This document shows positions 21,006 to 33,759 of a stretch of 64,000 nt of DNA, in pieces; the first letter of the stretch is position 1; each line of letters opens with the position of its first letter. The translations under genes were made by a program, and so were the position numbers. The notes below the pieces were generated by a model. It had not been told where the DNA came from. It worked only from the letters and a program-made list of their open reading frames with translations, and made no database searches. Source of the stretch: Rostrohypoxylon terebratum (Eukaryota > Ascomycota > Sordariomycetes > Xylariales > Hypoxylaceae); the NCBI GenBank assembly GCA_022497145.1, contig MU385944.1, forward strand, positions 1-64,000. The letters are read 5' to 3'.

Positions 21006-24000
21006 GCTGGCGGCTTGGTCCCACGGGGCTTATAGAGAGCCCAGCCAAAAGTTCAAAAATTTCAGTCGAGTCGGTTTCCATAACACGTTCGACCCTTATA
21101 ACATTGTTCAATCCGTCTGCCCGTTCGTCGACACAGTCTACGCGGAAGAAAGTCGAAAGAGAGGAGACAGCAAAAGTCATTCATCCGTGCGCGCCGCGTG
21201 GGTTTTTCTTGTCTTCTATGCTGTGGTAGATATGTGGAGTTCCCGTCGTCGAGATTCAAAAGTCCGACCTGCCAGCCTGCCTAGTAATAATAGTAGACAT
21301 ATTATCGCCTGTTCATAGTTTAGTTCTAAGGTGATCCCCGAGCTAGCGCTATTGGAGGGGAGAGCGGAAATATAAAAACGGCATAATATGCACACAGATT
21401 CTGCTAGGACCCGAGCATCGGATATGGAATCCCATGCAACCGGAGCCGATGAGTAGCCTGGTTACCATTATGGGGGTAACTTCATGGTCACAACAGACGG
21501 TTAAAGACAGAATTTAGCGGGGGAAGTACTTGGCGGTAGGGTGCTGCGGGCTTCAGGTACAGTAGCAAAACAAGCTATGCCGTTTACAGGTCTACGCCGA
21601 CAGATCTTTGGTTGCTTTGATTGAGGCTATCCGCATCAAGGTCTAGCTTCAACAGTAGCAGTTTCGAACCTTGGGTTTGGCTCCTGGTCTGCTTACGCGA
21701 ACCTACCATTTTCCTCCGTGACATTGCGGTTATCCACTGGTGCCAGGTTAGAATAATTACAACGGTGATCTTCGAGACCGTTGGGAAACGTCTGGCTAAG
21801 CGTACTATGTAATAGTAAGTAAGCAAGATGCTTACGCACGCAGTTGCATATCTCAACCCATAGCGGGTTATGTTTACTAGATCCGACATTCTTTCCATGT
21901 GAGGTGCCCGTAACACTGAGAGTCACGCCGAATAATACATTTTATGTATGCTTGGACATATCACGAAACGTTGATTGTCACCCGCAGCAGCATTAGAAAA
22001 GTCTCATTGGTTGGTCGAAAGTACAAGGTTGCTGGGGGGTGGAAGTGCTTCTAGAACGGGGAGGCGGAGAATGCGAATGCAGCAGTTAAGGGGCAAAAAG
22101 GGACACTGCGAAAACTATCTCTAAGCCTTTTTCAGCGGTCTCTCGTACGGAACTCAAGGGAGCTGGACAAGTATCCTTACCTTGCCATATATAATTCAGC
22201 AGCTAAGCTTTTCATTCGGATGCTCTGGAGTCTGAGGTGACTTCCCACGTGCAGATGATGAATCGCCTGCATAAAGTTATCTTACTTGACAATCTTAGCA
22301 GCCGGGTAATACAGATATTCGAACCAGGGACGAGAGATAAGCGGTTCCTGGGGGAGGGCGAGGGTTTGCGCTTGGATCACCAGTTAGTGGAGACGAAAGA
22401 CTGTCGTCAGCTCGCTTTACCCCTTGCCCTCCTACACAAATCTGGAGAGATCTTCAACAGTTCAAAACAACAATGGGTGAACTACCGCTGCGCTTTCATT
22501 TCCACCCCAGCCCTACGATGTTCAACATGCTGGTACGCATGGACTTCTAGAAATACATACATAGTATAATTCCGAGCGGGCCTAGCTGGTATGTTGACAA
22601 GGCCTAATGAGGTTTAATGCTTCTTATCGTCTTCATCCAGGACCATGTGCCATACGAGACAGGTAGGCAAACAGCTCGTGCTGAAGCATCGTCTGATTAT
22701 TTAATTAGGTATTATCGCTATGGGATTGTCCCCATCACCTTCCGGGAGAGGTATCCCTATGGACCGTAACTAAGTCGGGAACGGAAAAGAAGCTGTCCAA
22801 AAGAATTTATAATCCGATTCCAATGGTGACAGATACACGTCACGCGACATCTGAAGCCTGTCACGGTCGCAACCAAGCTGCCGGCACCTAGCCAACTAAA
22901 TATATTTTCCAGCACTTTTACCGGCACGTAAGCATTTTCCCTATTGGTGCCGCCCTCGGACCAACATATCTACACACCCCTTTCTTGTTTTTCTTAGACC
23001 CGTCCGTTCCATTACCTATTATAACGACCCGGAAAGCCTCCAATATTTGATCGGATTTTCTATCCTTCTGTCCCGAAAGTCACCAATACGGACGCTTTGT
23101 TTCGTATGTTTTTTATGTTTAGAGGGGCAGAGGGGCAGAGGGGCTTCATGTCGAACAGACCCCTAAATCATGATTGTCTGAGACATGCCTTAGGCTTGGG
23201 TACTATTATTACCTAACCTGCAAGAGTGCCTACCTCTCCGCCGTCTGTCTAACTTCCGATTTCACGCTCATAGTTATCGATCGACTAAGTAGCCAAGTAC
23301 GTCAGTGACAACCGACAAGTTTCAATCTACTTGAACCGGGAACTTGGCTCCTGAGGCACTCAAGACTCGCGAATCTGGTATTGACAAATTCGATGAAACT
23401 TCAAGTCGCATCAACAGCCGCCGCGTCTTCTTCTCCGCATTCATAGCTTACTACGCTTATACACCCCATCCCAAATTATCCGACGATTCACATCATCGAG
23501 ACATCCGTGACAGATGCACATTCATCCCAATCGGTCTTCACATGGCGATTTCAAAATCACCTCCGCGGCCGCCGAATCGTTCCCGTCGTCGTTTCTAGCA
23601 GTGTTACCTGTCTAGGTTGGCCCACCATCAAATTCCGCCGCCATCCACAATGATGTGCTCGTCACACCAAGGGGGCGACTTCGGCCGTTTAAATATGATC
23701 TCACTTTCTAAACATTGTCTCTCATATACGTCCAAATTTTATTCGCCCCCTACCCCTCTTTTCTCATAACGTTTTCAACTTTCCTATGATATTCTCTTTT
23801 TTGTTTCCGGAGAATGAACACGCACACAATCCCTCCAGCCGATACGCAAGAGTCAAGACCACCAGATAGCGTGGTGTTTTCTTCGAGCAAATTACTTCTG
23901 TTTACCTATTCCAAGGCTTTTGGTTCCTCGCATTAAGTACCTAAGTATGTATCGAAGTCAGTAAGTACGCCTAACAACCGTTAGATGCTGCTCGCACTAC

Positions 24001-24081
24001 AATATTTCGATTTTTCATCAGTCTCGGGCCGAAAACAAAGGATCATTTTTCCGAAGGTATACCGAGTCCCGCCCGGTTGAG
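21006..24081. other. Gene-poor stretch of about 3 kb
   Basis: No convincing gene. Short ORFs near 21584-21916 and 22237-22569 lack ATG support, family features or splice logic. A triple 8-bp repeat lies at 23121-23144. This is probably an accessory, repeat-decayed interval. Confidence 0.4.
23121..23144. repeat. 8-bp tandem repeat AGAGGGGC x3
   Basis: Three perfect consecutive copies. Confidence 0.75.
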
Positions 24082-24444
24082 CTAATAAAATGAGGCCCTC
24101 CTAGGCCTGTAACTACCACTATGATAGCATATATTAAGGTAGAATTCCTTCTCACCAGTAACCTCTTGTCCAACTCCTGTTTGAAAACACCTTAAAACCC
24201 CACTGGGTGTTAGGTATAGGCAACATGTGTAACGTAGAAACTGAATACGCTTGAGACAAATGTCATTTGTCTTCCAATGTGGCTGATAGAAATCAATGGA
24301 CGCCGACGTAAATGTAGTATAATTGCCGAAGTATTCACCTTTTGGTATTCCAAAGTCCCGCTCAAAGCCTTTTAATTGCTGTCTTTCCACGCTCTTCCAT
24401 AAGCTGTCACTCTCCACCATCACTTCTCCATTTTTTTTCGACAT
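24082..24444 (-). CDS. Hypothetical 120-aa ORF
   Basis: Uninterrupted frame from an ATG at 24444 (MSKKNGEVMVESDS) with charged, globular-looking composition (WKSVERQQLKGFERDFGIPK, aromatic-rich middle). There is no signal peptide, no membrane segment and no family I recognise. A divergent short ORF starts 30 bases away on the other strand. It could be a small gene, an exon of a decayed gene, or chance. Confidence 0.3.
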   Translation of the reverse strand: MSKKNGEVMVESDSLWKSVERQQLKGFERDFGIPKGEYFGNYTTFTSASIDFYQPHWKTNDICLKRIQFLRYTCCLYLTPSGVLRCFQTGVGQEVTGEKEFYLNICYHSGSYRPRRASFY

Positions 24445-24473
24445 AGTGTGCAAGAGAAAGGAAGATAATAAAA

Positions 24474-24647
24474 ATGCCGTACTTCGAAAGCCTGCCAGAT
24501 ATTAGGAAGGCCTCTGGCTTTGCAGAGCCCGAAGGCCTATTTGATGCCACTGGATTTCACGATATTTTAGGTGATCTTGCTTTTAAACTGAAATCCCATC
24601 TCGAGTCATTCTCACTGGCTAGTCTACAGTATTGTATTTGTTTATGA
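24474..24647 (+). CDS. Doubtful 57-aa ORF
   Basis: ATG-initiated frame starting MPYFESLPDIRKASGF, with a plausible start context (ATAAAAATG). A possible GT donor lies after FHDIL (AG|GTGATC), so it could be a first exon, but no coherent continuation is visible. Confidence 0.2.
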   Translation: MPYFESLPDIRKASGFAEPEGLFDATGFHDILGDLAFKLKSHLESFSLASLQYCICL

Positions 24648-25191
24648 ACCTAACGGCCACCCTATTTCTAGTTGGGGGGCGAGGATACGACAATCCCTCT
24701 GGCTAAAATGTGCTTAAAACTCTAGGGAGTGAGTTAAGAGCAGGCGATATTTTGTCATTTGCCTACTCAGTGTTAACTATGGAAAACAGGTCACTATCCT
24801 CTGCCGGTGCAAAACTGCTCGGCGATCTATCGACTAAGTACAGTGCCATAGATGTAAGGCCCTCAACAATCTAAATAGGGATTAACAATTACTGAAGACC
24901 GCAGTCGTCGTACTGTCATGAAACAGTCTTCATGTCAACTGGTCTTGGTGGTGCCGTGGTCAAGGAAGTAAGTCCACGCCTACCTACCAGGTAGTTTAGC
25001 ATAATGTTTGGAATTTAGACATACGAGTTGATAGGGCTTTCATTATTAGACCCATTCAAATATTCTTGATTAAATTGCATCCAAGTTGACGACCACTGCC
25101 ACCTTAATTGTCTCCTCCATGACTTTCTCTTACAGCTGTAAATAAAAGCAGGAAATTAGAAATACATTGGTTGCCAACAAACCTCCGAGCT
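24648..25191. other. Intergenic, no gene seen
   Basis: About 540 bp between the doubtful small ORF and the end of the RTA1-family gene. Nothing supportable. Confidence 0.35.
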
Positions 25192-26540
25192 TCAGACCAA
25201 TTCCCTAGGCCGACTTTCTAATAGTTCATGTTGTTGATATTCGCCGACGCCCAGAGGTTCCGAGTGTAATGCAACAGTATGTGATGAAAACTTCGCGACA
25301 AAACAATTAGCCTCATAATGACGAAATAATTTTGGTACTTGATAGATATAGTGAAGTGTCCAACATACCTCATTCCCGCTATGCTCGATCTCTTGATAGC
25401 TCTTGTTATTCGATTTATCTCGTCCACCCCCTATACATATATCCGTCACACGCCACGGGTCGAAGATCTTGAGGATAAGGGGCCGTGTATCCTTGGGCAA
25501 ACTAGGGCCCTTCACCTCTGTCGCCCCGTCGCGGGACAGGTAAATCGTGATATCGGCCGGGAGGTAAGGGGCTGGGTGTCGGATATTCCACATCAACATG
25601 TTGATAAACATGAGGCTTGCCTCGAAGACGTAGAACGGCCATTCAGTCCTAATCACGGTAGTGACAGAATGCTCCACTCCACGGTATATGGTACGTATTA
25701 GGATGAGCCCGACGCTTATATATAGCGTGGTGAGGTTCTTCTGGATACCCCGAGCTCCAGTGATGCCAGCTTGCGCACACCGTCGATGGAAATAGACAGC
25801 CATGACCAAGAAAGCTAGGATGACGGCGATTTGGAGAATTAATGCCGACCACATCAAGGCACTTCCAACGATGGGGCTGCTTTTTGGGTTGGCCATAATC
25901 GAGGCAGCGACGCCATTGATACCTTCGATAACCATGGATAGCAAGGCGAATGTAGAGAGGACCTTACTGGGTTCCATTGGCGATAGATAGGGGACATAAT
26001 AGAAGATGCGACCAAGGATGTCGTAATTTGCCAATGAGAGAAGAGGCCTAGATCAAAATTTCCAATTAGCATACCCCCTTTTGCCTTACCGACTGATGGT
26101 CTTGGATAACTGTAGACGTACGGACTAACGTAAATGAGAGCAACGCTCACGATATAGAGACCTAATTGATCGTAATTTCCAAATGCGCCATTAATCCGAA
26201 GCGCAAACCCGACAACATAGAGAAAACCGCTAACGACGAACAAGCCTGTTACTTTGAAGCTCTGATAACGACTGGCAACACAAGCGGGTCAGCTATTCCT
26301 CGTGGGCCTACGCAAACTCTGTCAGATCGGAGACAACTTACTAGCATTGCCAAAGGTGTATTTGTGCCGAGAGAAGAAACGCTAACAGGAAAAAGATGGC
26401 CGCGCCTTTGTTGGGAACATATATCCAGAAGGATATGCCCGCTATATTGGAAAATGGGACATCAGATCAGCTCGACATGTCCATAAAGCAGTATAGGAGA
26501 TCTTGAACGTAAACTGAGACTTACCGTATTTATTAGTCAT
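25192..26540 (-). CDS. RTA1-family (lipid-translocating exporter-like) membrane protein
   Basis: Four exons (26540-26525, 26441-26342, 26271-26122, 26047-25192) give about 373 aa from the start MTNKY. Canonical donors GTAAGT, GTAAGT and GTACGT and matching phases link the first tiny exon to the rest. Seven membrane helices are visible. Family landmarks include the first-loop WQCYRYQSFKVTGLF, an FGNYDQLG segment, ANYDILGRIFYYVPYLSP, the central VIEGINGVAAS, and a pair of short motifs IRTIYRGVEH and FEASLMFINMLMWNIRHPAPYLP that mark the C-terminal helices. Rta1/Rsb1-like proteins are implicated in sphingoid base export and drug tolerance in yeast. The last 60 residues after a possible GTATGT donor near 25375 are less certain and may be intronic. 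Confidence 0.85.
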
Positions 26541-27056
26541 CGCAGTATATAAAACAGGTTAAAGGATGATAAGAAATTCCGGTTGTAGGCACACTACTCG
26601 AAGATTCATACGTCTCCAAATTTTGATTATGTCTTAGAGGAACGGGAATAAACCAAGAATCTTGGAGTCTTTTCGATATCAATCTCATGTTTATTATGAA
26701 CTTTTCCAGCTTCTTATTTGAATCTCATCAGCTTCCAATTCCATCTTGTGTTCCTAGAGTGCCTTGAACGTTGTATGTACGGCACCGCCACGTAGGAGCT
26801 CCGGAACCCTAGGCCCCCGGGCCAGACTTCTGACCGGGTGGCGGTGCAATTTTAGTGGAGCCGAGCTCCGTACTTGCCCCTTATTGAAAGGGGTCTCCAT
26901 GTTACATACCTATAACATTGGAAAGGACTTCCGGAGGCCGAGGCCGCCATTTAAATCTAGATGACTAATACGTATTCCCCTTAGATAGAATGTTCGAATT
27001 CAGCAACATATCTATTCATAATCCAAGTATATATACTAGGTATCGTGTTCCTCTTT
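26541..27056. other. Intergenic, no gene seen
   Basis: About 515 bp between the RTA1 start codon and the end of the next minus-strand gene. It should contain the RTA1 promoter. No supportable motif. Confidence 0.4.
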
Positions 27057-29097
27057 CTAATATTTCGTTATGTACTGGTATTTTTGTAGAATTCCCGACG
27101 CGCAAACGCCTATAAACACAATCAAACCAGCCACGGTCCATAAAGAGGTCACGAAAAGCCTACTCCTCGTCGTGCTCCCAATGGTCAGAGAAAACATAAT
27201 TCCGAGGATGGTGCAGCTAGATACGGCGATTAGAAACACGCCGATGGGTAAGACATATATCCCATCGACCAAAGATGGTATAAGGGGAATAGCTGCGAAT
27301 AGAATCGCCACAATCCACCACTTGTTTCTGTAGATCTGCTTCCCGAGAGTGTTGTTCTTAACCCAGCCATACGCTCCAGCTCGAAAGTTGGGTTTCCTGT
27401 TAGTAAGAGGCGCATCAAACTGAACAGTTCCGCCCTGCAGTCTTTCTCGTATCAGATTTTTTACCTCTGCATCTTTCAGTTTATGAGCATCGATGTCAGC
27501 CGCGGGAAGCTCCATGCTCATAGCATCAGCTAGTAGCATCAGTGCCTTCCATCCTTTAGGTGTTTCTGGATGGCCTTGAAGGGGCAGTTTGTGATGAGCT
27601 CTGGACCACATTATGGAGATTCCAATGGTCCAGATCATCAGCAGGACCGAGAGGATGAATAATTGCGCAAACGAGAACCCCCATTGGTATTCCTAGTAGG
27701 TTTTATCCTATTAGCCTACTTCATTCAATAAGGGATTTGGTACGAGGCATCTCATACATTCAAAACCGGTTGACAGCTACCTTCACTGGTTATGTAAGGT
27801 AAATTATACGTGCGATTTGAGGCTAAGTATGTCAATTTTGTTTGATTCTGGAAAGGCTTCTGTCCGTTCGAGGGGTCGGTCCAATCATGCCCGAAGAGAT
27901 ACTTCGATGGAATATAGTACGCGGAAATATTGAGCGTCGGTGCAGAGAGCTTCGTGTTGTTCCACTCAGAATGGGTGTTGTTAGTGCCGTAAAATCCATA
28001 TAAGGAAACGTCTAATTCATGTGTGAGTGTTCAACAATGACTCCTTAAGATGTTGAAGTTACTTACAGTCTGATATGCTGTTGAGAAGTTTGCATTTATC
28101 ACCATAATAACAATTATCATTTGAAACCCAACCATCGCTTCCAACAATCAGTGGTTCCACTTCATTATTCATGAGAGGCCACGTTATATAAGCGTCAGTA
28201 CCTGTCAAGTTGACCCTATCGCCATCATAGACGACATATGCCACAACCTTGAAATCTGAGAAAGGAACTAAATTCCCACTTTCGCCCTGTACGAAAGCCT
28301 GGTTCACAGGAGTGTATCCCGTCATGGCACTAGCGATGGTGGGGAATACAAGGACGAAAATCATCGTCATGATCATGAACACCATTGCAGTGGCAGATTG
28401 AAGACGTCGGCGAGAGACGAAATCTTTTGTCAGATGAATGACAGAAAAGAAAGTCGGCTCTTGGTGAAGAAATATGCGCCAGAATGTCCCATACGTGACG
28501 GGAGATTTATCCATCGAAGTCGTTGTGTATTGTGCGAAGACATTCCATGAGATCATAGCGAGCATAAATTGTCCCACGCGGCCAACGATCTGGATTGAAG
28601 CCGATCAATACCAGGTAGGAAGTGCGGCGAAAAGTAGTGCGATGACTTACGACATCCCAACAGATATCAATGGTCTTCGCTATCGTAAAACTCAGCGTCC
28701 CAAAAACCAGTGTGATCTCAAAAAATCCAGAGGAGGCCCAGTTCCAAGCATTGTAATTGTCTGCATATGGACTGAAACTGCCATCAGGCTGGCATGCAGT
28801 GTGCACGGCGCTTGAGTAGAGCGAGGTGACATCCGGCGAACTAGCAAGAGAGCCTATTGCGAACAAGAGAATCCCGATCCAAGTCAGATAGAGACAGAAA
28901 AGGAAGGGTCTCCAAGTTCGCCTAGAACGTAGATCTTCCAGAGTCTCCTTGGTAGTCTGTTTCCATTCGCGCTATACCCATCGTCCTATGCGAAAAATGA
29001 GATTCGATTTTGTCGGACTTGGAGCAGGTTCTAGAAGAAGCGGATCGAGGGACGGGTGAGTTGATAGAGATGACGGCGTCGAATCGGCATGCCCCAT
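27057..29097 (-). CDS. Large fungal integral membrane protein with an in-frame stop in exon 1
   Basis: Four exons (29097-28651, 28589-28067, 28011-27758, 27692-27057) give about 619 codons if the TAG at 28974-28972 is ignored. The N terminus is Pro/Ser-rich, followed by basic RIGRWV-stop-REWKQTTKETLEDL and a first membrane helix (RPFLFCLYLTWIGILLFAIG). Later landmarks are KTIDICWDVIVGRVGQFMLAMISWNVF, TYGTFWRIFLHQEP, and FMIMTMIFVLVFPTIASAMTGY. A loop with Asn-x-Thr/Ser sites follows, then a C-terminal four-helix part. I know this arrangement as an uncharacterised ascomycete membrane family without an assigned function. The stop has no ATG downstream before residue 150 and cannot be removed by any in-phase GT-AG intron that I can find. 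The gene is therefore either truncated/pseudogenised or carries a sequence error. Confidence 0.6.
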
Positions 29098-31457
29098 CCT
29101 TATGGATTCCGCACCACATACCACGATCAAGTCATGTCAAAATCTAGATGTGAAGGAGAAGTTTGAAGTCCTGACATCTTCAAGAATTAGAGGACTCGAA
29201 CATCCAATATTTTTGTCAGCAGAGAGCATAGCTTGCTGACGCCTAGTACGTCAGTGGGAATATTCGAAACCGACGACCGACGATCATCTTACGGCAATTA
29301 ATAGTACCTAGCGATGCTGCCTGGAGGTAGGAACGGGAACTTTCAGGGGGGTATGTTGACGTTTTATAGACCTATTGGTCAGTATAGCCTCAGCGCATTT
29401 GTATAGCCACATGCAGTGAGATTTAAGCTCTGGCCGTCGTAGTGTCAGTTACTTACAGCTACGGCATTCTCACCACCCTGCCACCCCGGTCTAACTGAGG
29501 AGTTCCTTGAATCAAGCTTCAAAAGAAATCTTGCATGAACCACTGTGTAAAATGAGATCCATTGCTAGGATAGTTACTTGGGTGATATCTTTCAGAGTTA
29601 GGTAAAGTACTCATGTAGAAGAAAGTAGTAGAAGAAGAAAAGATGTTGTATTGTTTAGAAAGAGGTCAAAATCCACTTCAGTGGAACGAAGCTATTTGAA
29701 CTCTATGGAGTGCTGGTAGCACCTTCTTCCAAAATTCCTCCAGCAGGGCATCCGTGGTAGCGCCAAAATTTATAGCCCTAATAGTAGTCTGGCAGTCTGG
29801 CAGTCTGGTAGTCACATTTAGGTGGGTCTCTAGGGCTCTAGGTTAGCGGGCTGGCGGGGTAATGGGTTCCAAGGTTCCTACTAACGGGCTCTATGTAAAT
29901 AAATTTCCAAGGTTAACCTCCTAAATATTATTCCAATATTATTCCAATATCCCATTTCCTAACAACTCCCTTTCTCATACGACTCTATTTCTATCCTTTC
30001 TTCCTCCCATATTACTCCATTCCGCAATGTTCCAAGTTAAAGTTATAGTTGCTGTTATCAAGACAGGATCCGAGGATATCTCGAGTAAGAGAGCTGGTGT
30101 CCATGTAGAGCAATGGACGCCTTCTTGTTGTCAACCCTACGACATGTGAACCTATCGTTATTGATGCTGCTCTGAACGCGATTATTTTCGTTGTCAAAGC
30201 CTTCTAAGTATCAAGAACTCAGAATTTAAAAGTAATAATAGCACTTCTTATACCTTGGTACTATACCGATCAACATATCGCAAGCAACGCAGTACATTGT
30301 CAGAGCTATTGTCCTGCTCAAAGTCGGATCGGCCCACATCATGAACCCGAACGGCCCGCTCAATAATTGATGGCGAATCGCATCTCACAGCTGTTTCCTG
30401 ATGATAGGAAAGGGTGTCGTCTATCATGAATTCCCAAATAACTCACCCCGATCAGCTAACGCCTCTATCGTAAGTTGAGGGTCGGACTTCTTCTCCATGG
30501 TGTTGGCGTAGAGGAAACAACCCGAATAGAAACGCCCAATATCCGGGACGCAACAGAATCCACAACTCCGAGATAGGTAACGGGTTCAGAGTACGCCTTA
30601 CTTCTTACATGTCGGTCTTCTCGCTCTCTTGCTCTAGGTGCTCGGTCACTTAACAAGCAAGCTACATCCCTTGCTGCCGTCGAGACCCCAGTTACCTAGT
30701 CAACGAAAGACATCATGCTTTTTCATGAACTGCCTGCAGTTGACACCTTTCCTTCGGGACGTTTCATATTAAGACTTGCAGAAACACTTAAGTGAGAAAT
30801 TATGAGATTCGGAGAATTGAGGTCTTAGAAACTTAACACACAGCCTAATAGCAGATGAAAGGGTATCATGTTTCATATATAACGAATCACTTTTTCAACG
30901 TGATGTTTATTTCAAAGAACCCCTCAGATCGCCGGCTTACCAATGGCAATAGTTCTACGTCTGTGCTCTTCCCAGCGCCAAGCCGTCGCCAAGAGAATAT
31001 CCATAGAAGGAAGCAAGTTTCGACGTTCTGTTGATCACGAGAGGGAGTGCTCTCTGGATATTGGCGCAGAGGCGTTCTCCGCTCCACTTTAGGATCCAGC
31101 GTCACCGAGCCGGCCGCGGTGTTTGTCGTCATGATGCATCTATCGAACGTTGAGCTGGAACATATTGATTCCATTTACATAAAGACCATGCTAGCGAACG
31201 CCGAGAGGAGGGTCTTCAATAGATCCACGCATGATTATTAGCTGGGCCACGCGGATCCTCATTTTAAATACATGCAGAGCTGATAAAAAGCACATCTCAC
31301 CAGCATCAGCACCACTGCTCTTCTCCTCCTCCCGCACTTACATCATACGCCTTACCTTCTTAATCCTAATATACTACCTACTTAAGGTCGATATCTAGAA
31401 AGAAAACTCTATCTTAAATCTTAATTATCACATACATAGTACACCTAATCACCCAAG
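29098..31457. other. Gene-poor stretch of about 2.4 kb
   Basis: No convincing gene. It contains an 8-bp triple repeat at 29786-29809 and short ORFs near 30.0, 30.5 and 31.0 kb without supporting features. The last 200 bases before 31458 form a CT-rich leader of the small secreted protein gene. Confidence 0.4.
29786..29813. repeat. 8-bp tandem repeat AGTCTGGC
   Basis: Two perfect copies, a third with C to T at the last base, and the first four bases of a fourth. Confidence 0.7.
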
Positions 31458-32081
31458 ATGCCTTCACTCGCCAAGCTCATCACCCCGCTAGCCGCTCTCC
31501 TGGCATTGGCTAAGGCCCTCCCCACAAACTCGGCACTGGCGGCAAGGAGTACGACATGTACAGGAACCGGCAACACAGCGAGAGTCTATGCCAGTGAGCT
31601 GTACACATTATTTCCCCAAGAACCGGATCTAGCGAGTCCAGCCGGCCAGGACTTCCATGTCCAGTACAACAACCAGACCAACCTCACCATAGCGCAAGCA
31701 GCACATTTCAGCAATCTACCTAGCGGGGCGACAGGGTGTGCATTCGGGTGGTCACAAGACGATGCCTCCGTCGGCGTGCTAGTAGCCGGGGGTGACGGCC
31801 TACTTCTCGGACGGCAGTTGTCCGGGTTCCCTGAAGTGGCACAGGGTGTGTCGTTTGCAGCCGTCTCGCCGTTCGACACAGCCGGATCTGATAAATCCTT
31901 CGAGACGGAGTTTACCGGGTGGGACCGGGAGGTGAAGGGGACATACCACACCTCGGGGCCGGGCAAGATTACGTGCACGGAGGACGTGTACTTGATTATT
32001 GAGAAGTCACAGACTACGAATGGGAACGTCTTTTTGAAGAGGACGGAGGGTGCGGGGATATTCATCCATTACACTTGCTGA
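31458..32081 (+). CDS. Small secreted protein of unknown family
   Basis: An intronless ORF of 207 aa. The signal peptide spans about residues 1-20 (MPSLAKLITPLAALLALAKA), with an LPT start of the mature chain. The mature protein is beta-strand rich, with two N-glycosylation-type sites (NQTNLT) and four cysteines (STTCTG, TGCAFG, KITCTE and the last residue Cys), enough for two disulfides. No catalytic motif is visible. The chain ends at IHYTC. It resembles ascomycete secreted proteins of unknown function and could be an effector-like or cell-wall protein. Codon usage is GC-rich compared with flanks, typical of a well expressed gene. Confidence 0.7.
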   Translation: MPSLAKLITPLAALLALAKALPTNSALAARSTTCTGTGNTARVYASELYTLFPQEPDLASPAGQDFHVQYNNQTNLTIAQAAHFSNLPSGATGCAFGWSQDDASVGVLVAGGDGLLLGRQLSGFPEVAQGVSFAAVSPFDTAGSDKSFETEFTGWDREVKGTYHTSGPGKITCTEDVYLIIEKSQTTNGNVFLKRTEGAGIFIHYTC

Positions 32082-33759
32082 TCTAAGTTTTGATATCTGA
32101 AAGATGACGCAGGATACTGGGGAAGACACGAACTTGACTGAAAGATAAAGTTCATCTTTGGATGCGTACCGCATTACGATTCTGGCGGCATGTCATGAAG
32201 TTTTGGATTACACGGACCGAATGAGATTTTCGTGTCTATATTGAGGTTCATGTTCTCACTCAAATTATATAATGACCTAATACTTCGCTTCCGGCTTTAA
32301 CGAGTCAGTAATTGAATTGCTGGATGCCATTGTCATATCCACGAGCACCGTGACTTATTCAAATTTGCACACAAATCGTCATGTTATCTATCGATAACTC
32401 AGGAGTCACCGTGAGTTCACATAAGTTCAACTCATATAGAGATACTTAGTGATTCCAGATATTTGAAAATATGCATTAAGTCACATTACTCATTGACCCT
32501 CCGTGAATAAAGGGCTGACGTCGGCAAGACTGGAATTACTAACAAATATTCCCAAGTTAGAGAACAAGTGAGATATGACAACAGGATTAAAAGGACTGAT
32601 CGAGAAAAAATAGGAGGCAAGTACTACGTTGAGCTCAAGCTTTTTTCCCTTAATGCTATATCCAAGGACAAGATGATGGATCATATCCCCTATGGTCCCC
32701 TCCTCCGAATAGCTAGGGTGTTTACTCATTCATGACAAGACTTAGTGATTGACAGCCTACATAGCAGGTAGTAAGTCACCATATGAGTTATATAAAGTCT
32801 TAACTGATTCACAGAAGTTGGAATATGGAATACGAAGTGACCAAGCCCATGTATGCGTCAAGCAGTCTCTATCTAGATGATGCGTCCTTAGGGAGCTTTC
32901 GGTCCCCAGTAAACCGAGACAATGACTCTTCGACGGTGAACGACAGTATATGATTAAGTATAAGTAATCCACATTCTCAGTAGGTGAGTATCGCCTTACT
33001 GGTCGTTCAATGAGGGACGGTACAGGTAGCGTTCGAGAGACGCCGGGTCGACGATACCACACTTTGGCCTCGCCGTCATCCCCCCCAGCCTTCCCGAAAT
33101 TTTCACGAAGCTTTGGCAAGACCCGCATGCATTCGCAAGTTTTTGAAGGTCAACCCTAAACGACATCATATACCCGCTTAGTCCCGTGCGAGACCCAACC
33201 ACGCAATCGTTAGCCATAAAAGGTAGTTACGCAGACAGTGCCAGGTGAAGTTTTTCACCAAACTTCTACGAGCAGTACTTGAAATTATTCCACAAAGCTT
33301 TCACACAACTGGAATATTACGCACTCACCATCTAAAGGTCAGTGCTACGACCAAGCATAGTGACAAACTATATGTGACCCAAGGTATGAGCTTCAAAGAT
33401 CTAATATTAGAGATAATATTATTAACTGATATCACAATTAGGAGAACCGCACTCCATAGCACACCTTTCCTAAGCGAACGCCAGCGCTCCTACGAGGCGT
33501 TTGCGCCTCCACGAGCCGACAGCAATCCATTGTATCTTTGCATCACCAAGCTCAACGTCCACCGAACGAACTTCAACAGCTTCACTTGCAGCTTTCTCAA
33601 GTCTCGCAATAAGCTCTCTACGCACCACAAGCAAGCAAGCAAGCCAACCTCGCGACCGCCCACTTCGACGCCGACCTTGCACACACCTACATACAGCTCC
33701 ATTCCACCCTATCACCTGACCTAACCTAGTACCTTACCCTTATCAATCTACGAAACACG
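32082..33759. other. Intergenic, AT-rich then CT-rich leader
   Basis: About 1.7 kb. The first half (32.2-32.7 kb) is AT-rich with no gene. The stretch 33.4-33.75 kb is a C/A-rich leader of the next gene; a long frame through it starts from a GTG and is treated as untranslated. Confidence 0.45.

Noticed and set aside
21584..21916. Minus-strand ORF with a hydrophobic stretch
   Set aside because: It begins at GTG, has two internal GT-AG-like sites too close together and no family resemblance.
22237..22569. 110-codon plus-strand ORF
   Set aside because: No domain, signal or intron logic; surrounding 3 kb lacks other coding signs.
33245..33724. Long plus-strand ORF of 159 codons
   Set aside because: It starts at GTG, is C/A-rich low complexity in its second half and directly precedes an ATG gene, so it fits an untranslated leader.
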